A DNA stretch of 39,273 bases from Chitinophagales bacterium. GTDB taxonomy: Bacteria > Bacteroidota > Bacteroidia > Chitinophagales > Chitinophagaceae. Shown piece by piece: positions 37,054 to 39,273 of the stretch (positions are counted from its first letter, which is position 1; each line of letters starts with the position of its first letter). The translations under genes and the position numbers were made by a program. Below the pieces are notes generated by a model. It was not told where the DNA came from. It saw only the letters and a list, made by a program, of their open reading frames with translations, and made no database searches. The stretch is from NCBI GenBank assembly GCA_015654495.1, contig JAATGW010000090.1:1-39273 (forward strand). Direction: 5' to 3'.

Positions 37054-37067
37054 GTTTAAAATTTGCA

Positions 37068-37075
37068 CAAAAGTA
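37068..37075 (-). promoter_or_regulatory. Bacteroidota-type -7 box (TACTTTTG) for glyA
   Basis: On the minus strand this reads TACTTTTG, an exact TAnnTTTG match 14 bases before the glyA ATG. It covers the GTG that opens the longer ORF, which argues for the ATG start. No clear -33 element is present. Confidence 0.4.
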
Positions 37076-37128
37076 GTTGTAAGAATTGATAAGTGAAAGC
37101 CCGGGCGATGTAGAAATCTATGCCTCTC

Positions 37129-37749
37129 CTAAGTTTTATAATCATGGATTGAAATAACATCTGTACAGAACTGGTATTCTGTTTCATCATTACTGCTCAC
37201 GATGATCATTTTTTCCGAACACCATTTTTCAATCAGCTGAAGGTATAAGTCAATTCCATTGCGGTCGAGATTTGTACATGGCTCGTCCAGCAACAATACA
37301 GGAGCTGCAGAAAAAATGGCCTGAGCGAGTTTAAGGCGTTGTTTCATCCCGCTGCTGAAAAACCGGATCTGTTTTCTTCCGGGTTTCTCTAATCCGCAAG
37401 CTGTAAGTACTTCCTCAATGGTCACATCCTTGCTCATTGCGGCAAAACTTTTATGGAAAGTGAGAAATTCTGTTGCACTCATTTCCTCTATAAGTTCGAG
37501 ATATGGAGCACAGATGGAAATATACCTGAAGTGATGCTCGGTATCAATTGGATTATTGAAATGGTTGAGTTCAATATTTCCTGCACTCAAATCCATTGAG
37601 CCCGCAATAACCTGCAGGAGCGTGGATTTTCCTGATCCATTATGCCCGGTTATCGCATACCGGCCACCCTGCTGAAAATGAAAGTTGAAATTTCTGAAGA
37701 TCCAATCCCTGTTAAAGCGCTTACCGGCTTCAGTCATTGAGATCCTCAT
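37129..37749 (-). CDS. Single-domain ABC ATPase with degenerate Q- and H-loops
   Basis: This 206-residue ATP-binding protein starts at ATG 37749, which overlaps the end of lpxA by 20 bases; ATG 37737 (8-base overlap) is an alternative. The Walker A is ITGHNGSGKST and the Walker B is PVLLLDEPCTNLD. The signature segment is FFSSGMKQRLKLA, so the usual LSGGQ is altered. Where the Q-loop is expected the sequence is ISICAPYLELIEEMS, without Gln. The H-loop position reads IIVSSNDETEYQF, with Asn instead of His. No permease gene is adjacent. Coupling to lpxA suggests a role in the envelope or lipid A pathway, but the substrate is unknown. Confidence 0.88.
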   Translation of the reverse strand: MRISMTEAGKRFNRDWIFRNFNFHFQQGGRYAITGHNGSGKSTLLQVIAGSMDLSAGNIELNHFNNPIDTEHHFRYISICAPYLELIEEMSATEFLTFHKSFAAMSKDVTIEEVLTACGLEKPGRKQIRFFSSGMKQRLKLAQAIFSAAPVLLLDEPCTNLDRNGIDLYLQLIEKWCSEKMIIVSSNDETEYQFCTDVISIHDYKT

Positions 37750-38536
37750 CAATACTTGTTTTGGAGTAACGTTTGATGATACCTCTTCCGCTTTCCCGGA
37801 TAAATGTTACTATCTCATCACGTTCATCCGTAGCCGGGAATTCTTCTTCGATAAATTGAACAGCCTGGGTAGTGTTCATTCCTTTGTTATATATATACCT
37901 GTAGATATCGAGAATATGGTTGATCTTTTCTACAGTGAATCCTTTTCTTTTCAGACCGATAGAGTTCACACCTGCATAACTCAGGGGCTGACGACCTGCT
38001 TTAATATAAGGTGGTATATCCTTTCCCACAAGTGAACCTCCTGATATAAAAGCATGCTGGCCGATTTTTACAAACTGATGAACGGCACACATACCGGCAA
38101 GAATCGCATAGTCTCCCATAATTACATGACCTGCAATCTGTGTGTTATTGCTCATCACACAATTATTACCAATCACACAGTCGTGTGCGATATGGCTGTA
38201 GGCCATGATCAGGCAATTATTTCCAACTACTGTTTTCCATCGATCCCGGGTTCCGCGATGTATAGTTACAAATTCGCGTATGGTAGTGTTGTCGCCTATC
38301 TGAACTATTGTTTCTTCACCTTCAAATTTCAGATCCTGAGGTGCGGCTGAAATAACTGCACCAGGAAATATCCTGCAGTTACGCCCGATGCGGGCGCCTT
38401 CCATGATAGTTACATTGCTTCCGATCCAGGTACCTTCACCAATTTCCACATTATGATGAATGACTGTAAAGGGGTCAACCTTTACATTCGTAGCCAGTTT
38501 GGCATTCGGATGAATATACGTATGCGGATGGATCAT
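37730..38536 (-). CDS. lpxA: UDP-N-acetylglucosamine acyltransferase
   Basis: This trimeric left-handed beta-helix enzyme of 268 residues catalyses the first step of lipid A synthesis, adding a 3-hydroxyacyl chain from ACP to UDP-GlcNAc. ATG at 38536 (MIHPHTYIHPNAKLATNVKV) is preferred over a TTG six codons upstream. Hexapeptide repeats run from IHPNAKLATNVKVDPF to about residue 190. The catalytic His lies in AYSHIAHDCVIGNNC, and GVNSIGLKRKGF marks the C-terminal helical domain. It follows lpxC-fabZ by 112 bases and overlaps the ABC ATPase gene, so the three genes probably form one unit. It is complete, and no unusual residue was seen. Confidence 0.96.
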   Translation of the reverse strand: MIHPHTYIHPNAKLATNVKVDPFTVIHHNVEIGEGTWIGSNVTIMEGARIGRNCRIFPGAVISAAPQDLKFEGEETIVQIGDNTTIREFVTIHRGTRDRWKTVVGNNCLIMAYSHIAHDCVIGNNCVMSNNTQIAGHVIMGDYAILAGMCAVHQFVKIGQHAFISGGSLVGKDIPPYIKAGRQPLSYAGVNSIGLKRKGFTVEKINHILDIYRYIYNKGMNTTQAVQFIEEEFPATDERDEIVTFIRESGRGIIKRYSKTSIDEDLND

Positions 38537-38648
38537 GGAATCAGTTAATATCAATGAAATGTGCCTTGAATTGTTTCAGAATTGTTTTCCGGATCGACGA
38601 CATGTTTGTGACATGCCGGGCAAAAATAAACTATTCCGCAGTTCACGA

Positions 38649-39273
38649 TCAACCTCTTTTTACGAGCTGCGCCATGAGGGTTGCTTCGGTAGCGATCTTA
38701 TTGCCCACATAAACAGTACCGTGCATCTCGCAAAGTCCTCTGCGGATCGGGCCCATAAGCTCCATTTTGAGAATCATCGTGTCGCCCGGAACCACTTTTA
38801 GCTTGAATTTGCAATTATCGATTTTAACAAAATAAGTATCGTAATCTCCCGGGGGCAGGGTATTAATAGCAAGAATTCCGCCTGTTTGTGCAAGAGCCTC
38901 TATCTGTAGAACTCCAGGCATTACCGGGTTTCCAGGAAAATGCCCGGGGAAAAAGGGCTCATTGAAACTTACATTTTTTATGCCTACAATTACCGTGTCT
39001 GTTAATTCAATTACTTTGTCTACCAGAAGAAAAGGATACCTGTGCGGCAGCCTCTTTTCAATCTGCTGGGTAGTAAAAACAGGTTGCTGATTAGGATCAT
39101 AAACAGGCACGTCTTTTACATGCTTATTTTTCTTAATGTACTGTTTAATCTTTTTTGCAAATTCTACATTAGAATAGTGCCCTGGCCTGTTTGCAATGAT
39201 ATGTGCCTTGATCGGATAACCTATTAAAGCCAGATCGCCGACCACATCCAGCAATTTATGCCGGGCGGGTTCA
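38649..39273 (-). CDS. lpxC-fabZ: LpxC-FabZ bifunctional fusion, C-terminal part (cut by window edge)
   Basis: The reading frame is open to the right edge, so the 5' part is missing. The first visible residues EPARHKLLDVVGDLAL are the end of LpxC, with the HxxxD zinc ligands, and RPGHYSNVEFAKKI holds its catalytic His. After a linker (about 30 residues) comes a full FabZ domain: LPHRYPFLLVDKV, FFPGHFPGNPVMPG with the active-site His, and VLQIEALAQTGG with the Glu. LpxC deacetylates UDP-3-O-acyl-GlcNAc and FabZ dehydrates 3-hydroxyacyl-ACP. The fusion is known in Bacteroidota and places competing uses of 3-hydroxyacyl-ACP in one protein. lpxA follows 112 bases downstream. Confidence 0.95.
   Translation of the reverse strand, partial: EPARHKLLDVVGDLALIGYPIKAHIIANRPGHYSNVEFAKKIKQYIKKNKHVKDVPVYDPNQQPVFTTQQIEKRLPHRYPFLLVDKVIELTDTVIVGIKNVSFNEPFFPGHFPGNPVMPGVLQIEALAQTGGILAINTLPPGDYDTYFVKIDNCKFKLKVVPGDTMILKMELMGPIRRGLCEMHGTVYVGNKIATEATLMAQLVKRG

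Noticed and set aside
38649-39273. LpxC-FabZ fusion as a novel gene fusion
   Set aside because: This fusion is already well known in Bacteroidota, so it is annotated but not reported as new.

Overview
The window looks like a chromosomal segment from a Bacteroidota bacterium, probably near Chitinophagaceae/Sphingobacteriales. The signs are three secreted proteins ending in type IX secretion (T9SS) type A sorting domains, LytTR response regulators with LytS-like or hybrid kinases, an LpxC-FabZ fusion next to lpxA, DUF4293, DUF4421 and DUF6427 genes, and several exact TAnnTTTG promoter boxes. Family assignments come from reading the translations; no search was run. I see no rRNA, tRNA, CRISPR array, integrase or transposase.

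Layout. (1) 606-3571 (-) is a four-gene operon: LiaF-like membrane protein, DUF4288 protein, LytS-type histidine kinase, LytTR regulator; it is probably an envelope-stress sensor. (2) 3686-5341 (-) is adenine deaminase. 5493-6206 (+) is a secreted LolA-like protein, closed by a strong bidirectional terminator. (3) 6257-9583 is a divergent phosphorelay: a hybrid kinase (-) facing an HPt protein and a LytTR regulator (+). (4) 9867-11852 (-) is a Kup potassium transporter. (5) 12046-15804 (+) holds a secreted protein of unknown function, a DUF6427 membrane protein and a DUF4421 outer-membrane barrel. (6) 15898-19145 (+) holds purQ, a free-standing DsbD-alpha domain and full-length DsbD. (7) 19361-19942 (-) is an ECF sigma factor, divergent from uvrA (20273-23047, +). 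(8) 23387-35090 is an accessory stretch: three large paralogous T9SS cargo proteins (two +, one -), a SIMPL-domain protein among them, and a roughly 1-kb gap with the decayed 3' end of a fourth T9SS-type gene. (9) 35296-39273 (-) is a housekeeping cluster: lpxC-fabZ (cut by the window edge), lpxA, an ABC ATPase, glyA and DUF4293.

The most noteworthy observations are: the DsbD alpha domain has lost both redox cysteines while the paralogous neighbour gene keeps them; the T9SS family shows recent tandem duplication (an exact 429-bp period) and decay; the kinase/HPt/LytTR phosphorelay is complete; and one ABC ATPase has non-canonical Q- and H-loops. I did not find a clearly unprecedented system. 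The best candidates for one are the split DsbD pair and the LiaF/DUF4288/LytS/LytTR operon.
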